From the NCBI GenBank assembly GCA_013178315.1, contig JABLWX010000047.1, positions 1 to 46,345 on the forward strand: 46,345 nucleotides of DNA. Reading direction: 5' to 3'. The notes under the pieces are model-generated. The model worked only from the letters and a program-made list of their open reading frames with translations. It did no database searches and had not been told where the DNA came from. The translations under genes were made by a program, and so were the position numbers. Each line of letters starts with the position of its first letter. Position 1 is the stretch's first letter. This DNA comes from Candidatus Aminicenantota bacterium (lineage in GTDB: Bacteria; Acidobacteriota; Aminicenantia; Aminicenantales; Saccharicenantaceae). This document shows positions 17,004 to 26,129 of this stretch, piece after piece.

Positions 17004-19448
17004 ATGAGAAGGCAGAACACAGATAAACAGGAAACCCGGGGCCTGACCTTAAAGTCCATCTGGCAGGCTGGCCTGGTGCTGACCGGCCTGGCCATTTTTA
17101 TTTTTATAACATTTTCGGTTTCCCGCTTGCTGGAAGCCCGTTCTCAAGCCGGCGCCGGGCAGGAAATAAAGCTAAAGGCCGAAGAAAAGAAAGAGTGGTC
17201 GGGGAGCCAGATCTCTCCGCTCCACCGTATCCCCCTTAACGACGAATTCAACCAGAAAATCGTCCCGGCTGCGCCTGAGGCCCTGCCTTTTTCAACTCGC
17301 TTTTCCTGCGAACCCTGCCATAGTTATTCGATCATCAGCCAGGGAACGCATTTCAATTACAGGAACAGGCCGGCCGTAGACCGCCGGACCGAGCCCTGGT
17401 TTCTGGTAGACGATAAGGCCGGAGTGCAGCTTCCGGTTTCCTTCCAGAAGTATCCGGGTTTCTGGTCTCCGGAGCAGCTCGGTCTGAGCGACTGGAAATT
17501 TGTGACCCTGTTCGCGCGGAATTTGAGCGGCGGGGGACCCGGTGAACCGGCCGAAGACAAACAGACCCCGGATTCTCGCTGGAATGTCTCTGGCAGGCTG
17601 GAGATAAATTGCCTGGGCTGCCACCACAGGTCGCCGCTCCAGGACCACTCGGAATGGGTCAAGCAGGTCATGCGGGAAAATTTCCGCTGGGCGGCCACGG
17701 CCGCTTCCGGGCTGGGGGAGGTGGTGGGCATGGCCTCCCGCCTGCCTTCAACCTGGAGCATAGCCGATGGTCCCAACCCCGATGACCGCGAATGGGCTGT
17801 TGTGCCCCAGGTCAGGTACAACCGGAACTTTTTTGACAGCAGGAATAACGCCGTCCTGGAACTCCCGCGCCCGGAGGACGACCGTTGCCTGGCCTGCCAC
17901 TCGGTTGTTCCCAGGCAGGCAAAATCCAGGGCCGAGATGGACCGCGACGTCCATCTGCTGGCCGGCTTGAAGTGCGTTGATTGCCACCGCAACGACCTGA
18001 GTCACGAGATAGTCAGAGGATTTGAAGGGGAGAGGCTCACCCGTTCCAGTCTCAACTCCTATGATTTTACCTGTGCCGGTTGCCATCTCGGCCAGAAGCC
18101 GGAAAAAGGCGGGAAGGGCTTTGCCGGAAAGCTCGGAGCTCCCCGCCCGGCTCACAGGGGAATCCCTAAGGTTCATTTCGAGCGACTGGCCTGCACGGTC
18201 TGTCATTCGGGCCTGCTGCCAGAAAAAGAAACTCAGGCCGTCTATACTTCCCGGGCTAACCGCTTAGGAATTTTCGGCAAGGCAATCTGGACCTCAGAAT
18301 ATCCGCTTATCATGGAGCCGGTCCTGGTGAGAGAAGGGGATAAAAAGCTCTATCCCGAAAGAATGATGTGGCCGGCCTTCTGGGCCGAGATAAGAGACGG
18401 CGAGCCGGTGCCGTTTGACAGCCAGGAAATCCTGGCCGCCGCCCCCGAAGTTTTCAACCTGAAAGAAAACGTGGCTTCGCTCCTGAATGCTCTTATTCCT
18501 CTGGCGGAGGAAGGTTATTACCCGGCGGTGATTATTTCTGAATACCTGTTTGAACCGGACGTGGATGGCGGTCTCAAGGCCAGGGTGCTGGAAAAAAGTC
18601 CGCTGGCCGGAAAGTCCGGCCAGGGTAGGTTTCTCCTGGTGCAGCTTAAGAACGGGGAAGTCAGGTCGTTACTGCCCGGGTTTGACCCTGACGACCCACC
18701 CCCAGGAGTTGAAGATAGAATTCTCAATGTGCTGCAGAATCTCAGACCTTTAGCCAGAGGCCGCCAGCCGGTTTTCCTGGTCGGAAAGTACGTTTACAGG
18801 ATAACCGAAGGATACCTCGATAAGGCAGAGAGAAGCGGAGAGCAGGCCCCCGGGCCGGAAATCTGCTTCCAGGAAGGAGAAGAATTTCAGCCCTTCCTTT
18901 CCGTTTTTCAGCTCAGGAACCTTGAAGCTCTCGGCCCCGGTCCAGAGGTGCTTACCGAAGAGCAGGTCGCCCTGGTTTTGAAAAAGATGGCCGAAACGAA
19001 CCCGGGCCGGAAATTTGCCTACGTGGCTTCAGGTTTTGTCTTCAGCCTGGATAAGAATGGAAAGCTAAGATCAGGCGAGCACCGGGCAGCCCGGGCCATC
19101 ACCTGGCCGCTGGCTCACAATGTCAGGCCAGCCCAGCAAGCCCTCGGGAAAAATGGCTGCACCGACTGTCACAGCCCGAACTCAAAGGTCTTCTTCGGGA
19201 AAATTGAAGCCAGCTCCCCGCTCAAGACGTCTCACCGGGATTCAAGGCTTGGGTCTGACCTGATGAAAACCGGCCCGCTGTTTCAGTTCCTGTTTGGCTT
19301 TACCTTCCTGGTCAGACCGGCTTTCAAGCTGGTCCTGGCCGCCTGCCTCCTGGTGATGGGCTTGGTGTTGCTGGCCGTGATACTCAGGTTGACCGGCCGG
19401 GCCTCGGGCATCTCCGGCGACTCCCCGGGCCCGGAGAGCAGGAGTTAA
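17004..19448 (+). CDS. Seven-haem c-type cytochrome, membrane-anchored at both ends
   Basis: The 814-residue protein has an N-terminal membrane segment (about 21-41) and seven CxxCH haem-attachment motifs at about 102, 203, 295, 324, 357, 397 and 719. A C-terminal membrane helix (about 758-795) closes it, so the haem domain is periplasmic with both ends anchored. The spacing is uneven: six haems lie in the first 400 residues, then a roughly 300-residue haem-free domain precedes the last. I do not recognise a named family; it is loosely reminiscent of tetrathionate-reductase-like multihaem cytochromes. The stop is 4 nt before the next gene, a b-type membrane protein, which makes a probable two-gene electron-transfer module. 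Confidence 0.85.
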   Translation: MRRQNTDKQETRGLTLKSIWQAGLVLTGLAIFIFITFSVSRLLEARSQAGAGQEIKLKAEEKKEWSGSQISPLHRIPLNDEFNQKIVPAAPEALPFSTRFSCEPCHSYSIISQGTHFNYRNRPAVDRRTEPWFLVDDKAGVQLPVSFQKYPGFWSPEQLGLSDWKFVTLFARNLSGGGPGEPAEDKQTPDSRWNVSGRLEINCLGCHHRSPLQDHSEWVKQVMRENFRWAATAASGLGEVVGMASRLPSTWSIADGPNPDDREWAVVPQVRYNRNFFDSRNNAVLELPRPEDDRCLACHSVVPRQAKSRAEMDRDVHLLAGLKCVDCHRNDLSHEIVRGFEGERLTRSSLNSYDFTCAGCHLGQKPEKGGKGFAGKLGAPRPAHRGIPKVHFERLACTVCHSGLLPEKETQAVYTSRANRLGIFGKAIWTSEYPLIMEPVLVREGDKKLYPERMMWPAFWAEIRDGEPVPFDSQEILAAAPEVFNLKENVASLLNALIPLAEEGYYPAVIISEYLFEPDVDGGLKARVLEKSPLAGKSGQGRFLLVQLKNGEVRSLLPGFDPDDPPPGVEDRILNVLQNLRPLARGRQPVFLVGKYVYRITEGYLDKAERSGEQAPGPEICFQEGEEFQPFLSVFQLRNLEALGPGPEVLTEEQVALVLKKMAETNPGRKFAYVASGFVFSLDKNGKLRSGEHRAARAITWPLAHNVRPAQQALGKNGCTDCHSPNSKVFFGKIEASSPLKTSHRDSRLGSDLMKTGPLFQFLFGFTFLVRPAFKLVLAACLLVMGLVLLAVILRLTGRASGISGDSPGPESRS

Positions 19449-19452
19449 GCCC

Positions 19453-20148
19453 ATGATTTTCGGAATAACCAGCTTTGTCCTGATTTTGGCCCTGAACCTG
19501 AGGCTGACCTTCGGCCGGTTCCTTGGGCGGCTGCCTGAGGACCGAAGGAAGGTTTCCGTTGAAAATTTCAGGGCTTATGTAAAGTGGATTGCCGGCTGGA
19601 AACTATCCTTCCTGAAACTGGAGCGCTGGGACCGATGTCTTGATTATCTTGTCGCCTGGGGCAGGAAGAATTACCAGGGCTGGACGGCCTGGGTCTTTTA
19701 TGCCCTGGCCCTGTGCTATGTTTACCTGGCTCTGAGCGGGATGTTTTTTGCCTGGCTGGTGAAGAGGGGCCTTTATGGTTTTCCGCTTCTTCTTCACGTG
19801 GCGGCCGGGGCTATTTTTGCCATCTGCCTGACCATAGTTCTGTTCATTAAAGCCCGGGTCTATCTTCCTGAAAAGCTGGGGGGCAGGGCTGCGGCTCAAG
19901 AAAAACAGGAAAAAGGTGGCTTCTGGTGCCCGCTTCTCCGGAAAAGCTTGCCCCGAATCTACCTTGAAGCCCTGGCCTTCTGGGTGTTTACGCTGGCCGG
20001 CTTCCTGCTGGCGGCTTCTACCCTGGGCTCTATGCTTCCTTACTTTAATTATCCGGCCCAGATTTTCTTCTTTCATGTCCACCGCTGGAGCGCCCTGGCC
20101 TCGGTGCTGGCCGCCTGCCTGGCGATTGATGTGATGATTGTTGAATAG
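19453..20148 (+). CDS. Cytochrome b-like integral membrane protein
   Basis: The 231-residue protein has about four to five membrane helices (roughly 1-20, 77-100, 108-130, 170-195, 205-228). Histidines occur within helices at LLLHVAAGAIFAI (about 115) and FFFHVHRWSALASVLAA (about 209-211), the kind of placement that ligates b haems in cytochrome b561/NapC-like quinol partners. It starts 4 nt after the cytochrome c stop, so the two are almost certainly co-translated. The likely role is electron exchange between the quinone pool and the seven-haem cytochrome. No closer family is recognisable and haem binding is inferred. Confidence 0.65.
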   Translation: MIFGITSFVLILALNLRLTFGRFLGRLPEDRRKVSVENFRAYVKWIAGWKLSFLKLERWDRCLDYLVAWGRKNYQGWTAWVFYALALCYVYLALSGMFFAWLVKRGLYGFPLLLHVAAGAIFAICLTIVLFIKARVYLPEKLGGRAAAQEKQEKGGFWCPLLRKSLPRIYLEALAFWVFTLAGFLLAASTLGSMLPYFNYPAQIFFFHVHRWSALASVLAACLAIDVMIVE

Positions 20149-20327
20149 CCCCGGTGTTAAATCCTTCCTTTATGAATTAAGCAATGAATGCGCTTTATTG
20201 ATAATATTAGAAAAAATGCTCGTCCCGATGGCTTTAATAATTTCTTAAGGGGAATTCTTAAAGGGAATAACAGCAAAGGCTGTAAGAAATCCGGGCTGCT
20301 TCCGGAAAAATCTGATGAATTTAAAAA

Positions 20328-20870
20328 TCAGACACCGGGTGGAAGCTTGGAGAGCATAATCTTTTTTCGGTTGATCCTTTCCCCATCAACTATGAATGTT
20401 CCATCGCCAACGGCGTGAATCGTCCGTTTCTCCATTCGCAAGACATCATAGTAAGCTGCCACGCCTTCAAGGACCACGATGTCATGCTTTCTTATGATGT
20501 CGATAACCCGGCACTCAATGTTGGCCAGGCATTCTTTTATTAAGGGAGCTCTGACATGCCTGGCCCTCACGGGGGTCAGCCCGAATTTTTCAAACTTATC
20601 AACCTCGGCGCCGGAGCATGTTCCTATTCCAACAACCGTATCCAGAAGGTCAACGGCGGGAATGGCAATGACACATTCACGTGTTTTGCGCAGGGCAGCG
20701 TAAGAATAATTCCATGGCCCTGTGGTTATGGCAAATCTCGGAGTGAAGTCCACCACCATTGTCCAGGAGATGGTCATGATGTTGCTTTTCTCTCCGTCGT
20801 GCGTTGTAACCAGAACAACCGGGCCGGGTTCGATAAGAGTGAATGCCTTATTTAACGGGAATTTTCTCAT
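20328..20870 (-). CDS. Flavin reductase-like FMN-binding protein
   Basis: A 180-residue protein of the flavin reductase/DIM6-NTAB fold, which binds FMN and in many members reduces flavin with NAD(P)H. Recognisable segments are PGPVVLVTTHDGEKSNIMTISW (about 15-37), RFAITTGPWNYSYAALRKTRECVIAIP, and the C-terminal VLEGVAAY strand. I start at ATG 20870, where AGGA lies 6 nt ahead; a TTG at 20900 would extend it by ten residues with no ribosome site. It is alone on the minus strand, divergent from the ApbE-like gene. Physiological partner unknown. Confidence 0.85.
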   Translation of the reverse strand: MRKFPLNKAFTLIEPGPVVLVTTHDGEKSNIMTISWTMVVDFTPRFAITTGPWNYSYAALRKTRECVIAIPAVDLLDTVVGIGTCSGAEVDKFEKFGLTPVRARHVRAPLIKECLANIECRVIDIIRKHDIVVLEGVAAYYDVLRMEKRTIHAVGDGTFIVDGERINRKKIMLSKLPPGV

Positions 20871-20905
20871 GGGTGTTCCTGCTCCTGTAATTTTTATCAA
20901 TTACC

Positions 20906-20935
20906 ATGATATTCCGTATGGTTAAATTATTTCAA
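20906..20935 (-). promoter_or_regulatory. Candidate promoter of the flavin reductase-like gene
   Basis: On the minus strand TTGAAA (935-930 of the 20,000s) and TATCAT (911-906) are separated by 18 nt, each one base from consensus. Start of transcription would be near 20899, leaving room for the AGGAGCAGGA ribosome region before the ATG at 20870. This supports the 20870 start over the TTG at 20900. Confidence 0.4.
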
Positions 20936-21187
20936 ATCAGGGAACACTCCCCCCGGGTCTATCAGGTTTATTAAATGGTTTAATTAAAATAATGGGTTGA
21001 TTAAATACAGGTGGGCTGTCTTCTGGTCGGCAACTATTCTTTAGGTTTACGCCGGCCTGAATATCGATAGCTGCGGTGCCCATCAGGCATCAAATAACCT
21101 TAATTTTCATGGCAGCAGCCAGAAATTGGAGGAGGAAACTGAGGAAATGGGAGCGGGAATAGTAAGGATATAAATAGGAACATAAAT

Positions 21188-21218
21188 TTGAGAATAAAAA
21201 ATCAGGTTCAATTATAAT
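21188..21218 (+). promoter_or_regulatory. Candidate promoter of the ApbE-like gene
   Basis: TTGAGA at 21188-21193 and a perfect TATAAT at 21213-21218, with a 19-nt spacer slightly longer than ideal. Transcription would start near 21225, about 18 nt before the ATG at 21243. The rest of the 20871-21242 interval between the two divergent genes shows nothing else I can name. Confidence 0.4.
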
Positions 21219-21242
21219 TAGTAGCAAGAAACGCTGAAAACC

Positions 21243-22403
21243 ATGACAGAAAAGAAGACATTCAGTTTCAGCCACCAGGCCATGGCGACTTTTTTTGAGG
21301 TGTTCGTGGCCGGACATGATGAAGCCTATGCCAGAAGCGCGGCCCATGAATTCTTCCGGGAAATAGACCGGCTGGAAGAATTTTTCAGCCGGTTTGATGA
21401 ACGAAGTGAAATTTCCAGGATAAACAGGCTCAGACCCGGTGAGGTCTTGCCCGTCAGCCTGGAAACTTATGAATGCCTCAAGCTGAGCTTTGAAATGATG
21501 GTTGAAACAGGCGGGGCCTTTAACGTAAATTTCCGGGCATTGAGGCAGGAATTTTCAGAGATTAAAGCAGGGGAAAGAAAAGTTAAATCCTGGGATGAAA
21601 GATCGGGAAAACGGGAAAGACAGTCATCCCGGCAGGGATTGGAACCAACGGAAACCGGAAAAATAGAATTTAGAAGTGGCGTTGAAGGCTCTGAAAAAGC
21701 CGGGAAGACAGCAAGAAAAAAATACAAAAACCGAGATGAAGAACAGATGGCCGGGACTTTCGGTTGTGGTGTTCCGGTCAGTTCTTCTAAACAATCCGTA
21801 ATGAATCTGACCTTCGGAGCATATGCTGAAAATAAAAAAATCGACCTGAAACCCTACCTGAGGCTCTTCCCCCTGGACCTGGTCGAGCAGGCCGGCGGCT
21901 ACGGCGCGGTCCGGCTGAATATTCCGGATGTGGTGCTGGATCTGGACCTGGGCGCCATTGGCAAGGGCTATGCCCTGGAAAAGGCGGTCAGAATTTTTGA
22001 AGCCTGGGAGATAACTGATTTTCTGGTTAGTGCTGGCGGCAGCACTGTTTATGCCTGCGGGTCCGAGCCCTGGCCCGTTTCTGTCGGTGGCGGCTTTGAT
22101 TTTTTTCAGCCGGGCAAAATTTATCTAAAAGAAAGGGCTCTCAGCGGTTCGGGACATGAGGTCAAGGGTGAACACATCTTTGACCCCCGGAAAAAATGCC
22201 AGAAGTCCAGACACCTGGCGGCCTGGGTCTCACATCCCTCGCCGGCGGTGGCTGATGTCCTGTCCACGGCTTTTATGGCCATGGGCCTGGAAGAAATCAG
22301 TAAATACACTGAATCTCATCCGGAAGTCTGGGCTCTCGTTCTAACCCGTAACAAAAAATCCCACCGGTTTAAGGAGGTGGAATTTTTTGAAAAAGGTGAT
22401 TAG
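21243..22403 (+). CDS. apbE: ApbE-like FAD:protein FMN transferase
   Basis: ApbE enzymes use FAD to attach FMN covalently to a threonine or serine of partner proteins. The 386-residue product shows MATFFEVFVAG near the start and GGAFNVNFRALRQ, then the signature LDLGAIGKGYALEKAV (about 236-250), SAGGSTVYACG, and HIFDPRK (the metal/substrate segment, normally HIIDPRTG). Between about residues 105 and 180 there is a strongly charged, low-complexity insertion rich in K, E, R and S that ordinary ApbE lacks. It has no signal peptide or lipobox. No obvious FMN-acceptor protein is encoded in the window. Confidence 0.85.
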   Translation: MTEKKTFSFSHQAMATFFEVFVAGHDEAYARSAAHEFFREIDRLEEFFSRFDERSEISRINRLRPGEVLPVSLETYECLKLSFEMMVETGGAFNVNFRALRQEFSEIKAGERKVKSWDERSGKRERQSSRQGLEPTETGKIEFRSGVEGSEKAGKTARKKYKNRDEEQMAGTFGCGVPVSSSKQSVMNLTFGAYAENKKIDLKPYLRLFPLDLVEQAGGYGAVRLNIPDVVLDLDLGAIGKGYALEKAVRIFEAWEITDFLVSAGGSTVYACGSEPWPVSVGGGFDFFQPGKIYLKERALSGSGHEVKGEHIFDPRKKCQKSRHLAAWVSHPSPAVADVLSTAFMAMGLEEISKYTESHPEVWALVLTRNKKSHRFKEVEFFEKGD

Positions 22404-22637
22404 CCAGCCGTGTTTTTCAGAGGCATGTTTTATAAGATGAGATGCCTCGTCTGAAATACCCGGCGTTTTTAGTCCAGCCTGTCCGATTCTGGATAAAAGA
22501 TAACAGTTTTCTTAAAATTAAAGATGAACTAAATCTCCAAAAATTCCTATTTTTAAAATCACAGGGCCGCTGCCTTTTGCCTTCCTTTAATTAGGCAATC
22601 AATTCGCTTCCGGTCATCGTAGAGGCAATTTTCCCTC

Positions 22638-22666
22638 TTGACAAAGATGTTTTTTTTTTTTAGCCT
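22638..22666 (+). promoter_or_regulatory. Candidate promoter of the M23 peptidase operon
   Basis: A perfect TTGACA at 22638-22643 is followed 17 nt later by TAGCCT (22661-22666), a poor -10, after a run of twelve or more T. The start codon at 22686 lies about 15 nt beyond the expected start of transcription. Between the ApbE-like stop and this promoter there is also a hairpin with 7-bp arms (22420-22426 and 22442-22448) lacking a T-run. Confidence 0.35.
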
Positions 22667-22685
22667 AAAATTGGGAGGCATTAAG

Positions 22686-23456
22686 ATGAGGGGAATTAGC
22701 ATTATAAAATTATTGTTCGCAGGGATCTTAATAGTCATCCTGGCTCTGGTGGTTTATAGATATTCAGAAGCGGCAGTGTATGCTTATGAGGTTTGTACTC
22801 TTCGAACGTATACTATCGAGTACAACGATGGCTACAATACTTATACCACAACCGGGTCTTATTGGGATTGTGTTATCTATTATGCTTATCTATATGATGG
22901 ATCAGGAGGAGGTGGTGGAGGCAGCGGTGATAACGGAGATGTTGATGACCCTGGCGGCGGTGGTGGGGGTGTAACCAACCCCAATAATTATGATAAGAAT
23001 AACGATGGGTATATAGATTGTTATACAAATACAGTTATGAGAGTATCCGGTCTCTATATTAAATCAGATTGCGGTGAGCAACGTACATATGGCCCACATA
23101 ATGCCTGGGATATAACGGGAGTTGGGGTAGATGGTGCAACAATTTATAGTGTATCTAATGGGATTGTTCTGCAAGTAGGCAAGCAAACGGATCCTAATAC
23201 GGGAGAAATTAGCGGATGGGGTTATTATGTTAAAATCAAAGATAATGAAGGTAATATCTGGATTTATGCACATTTAAAGGGAACAGATAATGATCCCTCT
23301 GGGCTTGGTTTATCAGTTAACTCTAAAGTAATGGCAGGAATAACACCAATAGGTATATGTGATAGCTCAGGAAATTCTACCGGCGCTCATCTTCACCTGG
23401 AATATAGAGTTAACAACCAGAGAACCTGCCCGGATGAGAAGATAGGCAAATGCTAA
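22686..23456 (+). CDS. Secreted M23 (LytM-type) metallopeptidase
   Basis: M23 peptidases are zinc enzymes that cut peptide cross-links, usually in peptidoglycan. The 256-residue product has an N-terminal signal helix (about 8-30). A tyrosine-rich region follows, then glycine-rich linkers (about 80-100) and a calcium-loop-like DKNNDGYID (about 108). The peptidase domain has H-N-A-W-D (about 138-142) and H-L-H (about 237-239), the zinc ligands. I start at 22686 with GGGAGG 7 nt ahead; the frame upstream to 22638 has no ribosome site. Codon use is more AT-rich than its neighbours. It is followed within 22 nt by a secreted protein of unknown function. Confidence 0.85.
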   Translation: MRGISIIKLLFAGILIVILALVVYRYSEAAVYAYEVCTLRTYTIEYNDGYNTYTTTGSYWDCVIYYAYLYDGSGGGGGGSGDNGDVDDPGGGGGGVTNPNNYDKNNDGYIDCYTNTVMRVSGLYIKSDCGEQRTYGPHNAWDITGVGVDGATIYSVSNGIVLQVGKQTDPNTGEISGWGYYVKIKDNEGNIWIYAHLKGTDNDPSGLGLSVNSKVMAGITPIGICDSSGNSTGAHLHLEYRVNNQRTCPDEKIGKC

Positions 23457-23477
23457 TTAGTTTGTAGGAGGGTAATT

Positions 23478-24614
23478 ATGAAAAATAAACTTTCAGGGAA
23501 AAAAATTATCTACATATTTTGGGTGTCAATAATTTTTGCCGGTCAACTCTTATCCCAAGAAGTAGTGCTGGAGCGAACTCTTCCACCTGGCTGGATATTC
23601 AATAATTTTTATTATCAGAATCATCAAAACCCGGGCCTTGGCATGAAAGCTTTATTCCTTGTTCAAGATCTTCCTGAAGAAATCAGGGCCGGCGGCAAGG
23701 TGGCCAGGCGTCTTCAGGTTTTTGATGCAGCCAATAATCTTGTAGCTGATTTGACCCTGCCTGAATGGCACTGGTTTGGGGGGTTCATCGGTAACGACAG
23801 ATTGCTTGTTTATGCCGGAGATGTGGAAGTAGAGCGGGTAGAAGTTCTGGACTTCAAGGGCAACGAAATTTACAGTCTGGATGGGGGTGGCAGGCAGCTT
23901 CAGCAATCTTTGTTAGGAAATGATTTTGCTTTGACTCCAAGGCTGGGTTTAGAAACCGGACCGATCTCGATAATAGATGGGGAGAAGGGCAAAGAGAAAC
24001 TGAAAATTGAACCATATCCCAAAAGCCCGCCGGGATGGCCCTTGCCGGGCTGTTTTCTTCTGATAGGAGACGGGTATTTTTTAACCGGGCTGGGGGCCAC
24101 CCTCTTCCTGGAAAATTATAATCAACCCGGTCAGAAGCTCTGGATGATCAGGGATATTGGCGGGAATATTCAAGAGGCCCGAATCCTTAGCAAGGATCTG
24201 ATTGCTGTTAGTTATGATATCGAGGCCAGTTTCAGGAAAAATGAATTTATATCCGGTATGGCCATCCTTGAATGGAGGACCGGGAAAGTCATGTTCAGGA
24301 AATCAGCCAGGCTGCAGGAAGGCCCGGATAATTTCTGGCATCAATTGATCAGGTCTTTAAGCCTTATGATGGATGAAGACGGAAATCTTGTTTTTACTTT
24401 AAATGACGATGAGGCTATCAGGATACCCCGGGAGAAGGCCAGCGGCCCGGGATGGAACGAGGCCCGGGCGGTAAGAATCAGGGCACATCCGTCGCAGAAA
24501 AGCCAGCGGGCCGCCGGCAATGAAAAAGGACGGATAAAGGCTTACGGAAAGGTTATAGTCAGAGATTATGGGGACTTTGTCCGGGTGGAAAAGCGCACCT
24601 GGGTAGCAGATTGA
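23478..24614 (+). CDS. Secreted protein of unknown function, tandem paralogue 1
   Basis: The 378-residue product has a signal peptide (about 8-27, cleaved near LLSQ-EV) and a long series of beta-strand-like segments suggesting a propeller-type fold. I recognise no family. It is paralogous to the next gene: both share G-x-G-A-T-x-x-L-x-x-Y-N-Q-x-G, then G-G-N-I, x-L-x-A-V-S-Y and an I-x-W-R-x-G-x-V-x-F-R segment. GGAGGG precedes the ATG, and it lies 21 nt after the M23 peptidase, so the two are likely co-expressed. Confidence 0.8.
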   Translation: MKNKLSGKKIIYIFWVSIIFAGQLLSQEVVLERTLPPGWIFNNFYYQNHQNPGLGMKALFLVQDLPEEIRAGGKVARRLQVFDAANNLVADLTLPEWHWFGGFIGNDRLLVYAGDVEVERVEVLDFKGNEIYSLDGGGRQLQQSLLGNDFALTPRLGLETGPISIIDGEKGKEKLKIEPYPKSPPGWPLPGCFLLIGDGYFLTGLGATLFLENYNQPGQKLWMIRDIGGNIQEARILSKDLIAVSYDIEASFRKNEFISGMAILEWRTGKVMFRKSARLQEGPDNFWHQLIRSLSLMMDEDGNLVFTLNDDEAIRIPREKASGPGWNEARAVRIRAHPSQKSQRAAGNEKGRIKAYGKVIVRDYGDFVRVEKRTWVAD

Positions 24615-24736
24615 GAAGCCGGTAGCACCGGTAGTAGTTGTGATGGGCCCCATATTCATCTATCATTAAAAATAAATGGTCAATTTCAAAATCCGATGCC
24701 CTATTTATCAGCATGTTAAGAAAAGGGGAGGCCGAA

Positions 24737-25855
24737 ATGAAAAAGATAGTAATTTCATTTCTGTTTTCCTTAATGGCTATTTCCATATTATTAGGCAAGG
24801 TGGCGGCACAGCAATCGGAAGGTGAAGAACTTTTTAGAGTTAAGATTCCAGCGGGCTTTATTTACAAGGCATTACATGTTTCACCCCGGGGGATGAAAGC
24901 GCTGTCTTTCCTCGAGCACCAGCCTGGACGCGTCTATTCGAACCGGTCGCTGATAAGAATATTTGATACTGACAACCTGCTGATAGAGGAAAAGGTGCTG
25001 GATTCGGGCTGGATATTTGATGGCTTTACTCCCGCCGACGCCCTCATTTTACTGAAGGGGGAAGGTGATTCTTTATCTGAAGGCAGGATAATTGACCTCC
25101 AGGGACGAGAATTGCTTTCCGTTAAAGATATCGGCTCCAGAAGATTATTCTGCGATATTCAGGGAAAAGAAGTGGCCTTGGCCGCGCTGGCATACGACTC
25201 CCGGTTTATGCCCTCGGTTGTGTACGACCTGGATAACGGTAAAGAGAAATTCAGGCTGGGCGCTTTTTCTTTGCCTGATGACAGTCAACCCCAAAAAGCC
25301 CTCTGGACCGGTACAAGAATCTTTTTACCGGTCGGCCAGGACAATTTATATGTCTGGGGCGTAGGGGCGACTGTCTTATTACAGAGATACAATCAGTCTG
25401 GCCATGTCTGGAAGATAGATTCTGTCGGCGGGAACATAGCTGATGGCAAATTTCTTGGCCGGGATTATCTGGCCGTCAGTTACTTTATTCCGGATAAAAA
25501 GTACAAAGAAGGTCTGGCTATTATCAGATGGAGGGATGGTCAGGTTGTCTTCAGAATTGAAAACTATATCGCTAATAATAGGCGAGAAAAGGATTTGCCT
25601 TCTCTGACTGTCGACGGTCTTTATCTGGATGATGACTTTAATCTGTGTTTTTTGAAAGATGATGGACGCTTGCTAAAGATTAAATTTGATGCAGAAAAGA
25701 GGACCTGGGATGAGGATAGAAAGGTGGCTCTTAAACACAATTTCGGTAAGGCCATAGCAGGAGGCAAAGGAAGGCCAACAGTAATTAGGGGACACATTTA
25801 TTACGCAGATGAAGAAAATGATGAGGTCGTGGTAAAAAGAATCAAACTGAACTGA
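24737..25855 (+). CDS. Secreted protein of unknown function, tandem paralogue 2
   Basis: The 372-residue product has a signal peptide (KKIVISFLFSLMAISILLGK, then VAAQQ) and the same repeated-strand layout as the preceding gene. It shares the segments G-V-G-A-T-V-L-L-Q-R-Y-N-Q-S-G, V-G-G-N-I, and Y-L-A-V-S-Y near residues 215-255. I start at 24737 because GGGGAG stands 6 nt ahead; ATG 24713 is in frame but without a ribosome site. Function unknown. The conserved YNQ/GGNI block might be a shared binding surface. Confidence 0.8.
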   Translation: MKKIVISFLFSLMAISILLGKVAAQQSEGEELFRVKIPAGFIYKALHVSPRGMKALSFLEHQPGRVYSNRSLIRIFDTDNLLIEEKVLDSGWIFDGFTPADALILLKGEGDSLSEGRIIDLQGRELLSVKDIGSRRLFCDIQGKEVALAALAYDSRFMPSVVYDLDNGKEKFRLGAFSLPDDSQPQKALWTGTRIFLPVGQDNLYVWGVGATVLLQRYNQSGHVWKIDSVGGNIADGKFLGRDYLAVSYFIPDKKYKEGLAIIRWRDGQVVFRIENYIANNRREKDLPSLTVDGLYLDDDFNLCFLKDDGRLLKIKFDAEKRTWDEDRKVALKHNFGKAIAGGKGRPTVIRGHIYYADEENDEVVVKRIKLN

Positions 25856-26086
25856 TGGTTTCTTGAAATTTAGAATTCTAAGGTCTCTCTTTATAGTTCT
25901 TACAAGAAGAGATCGTGGCTGCACGCCCACCGTGCCTAACATTGAATGGGGGCTAATTTCCCCTGAAGCTAACCCGGAGAATGCGCCCGTTGAATTTGTA
26001 TTTTTCGAAAACCTCTTCTTAATTTAATTTTCGAATTTGTTTTAGTCAGGTGGGTTGCAGGGCTAAAAAATGTCGGTCAAAAAAGC

Positions 26087-26092
26087 TATAAT
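26087..26092 (+). promoter_or_regulatory. Candidate -10 box before the discoidin-like gene
   Basis: A perfect TATAAT at 26087-26092 lies 38 bp before the ATG at 26130. No good -35 is found at the right distance, so this is only a tentative promoter for the two-gene unit 26130-28420. Confidence 0.3.
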
Positions 26093-26129
26093 ATCATCTT
26101 GTTATGTGAGCACATGTGAGGAGCAGAAA

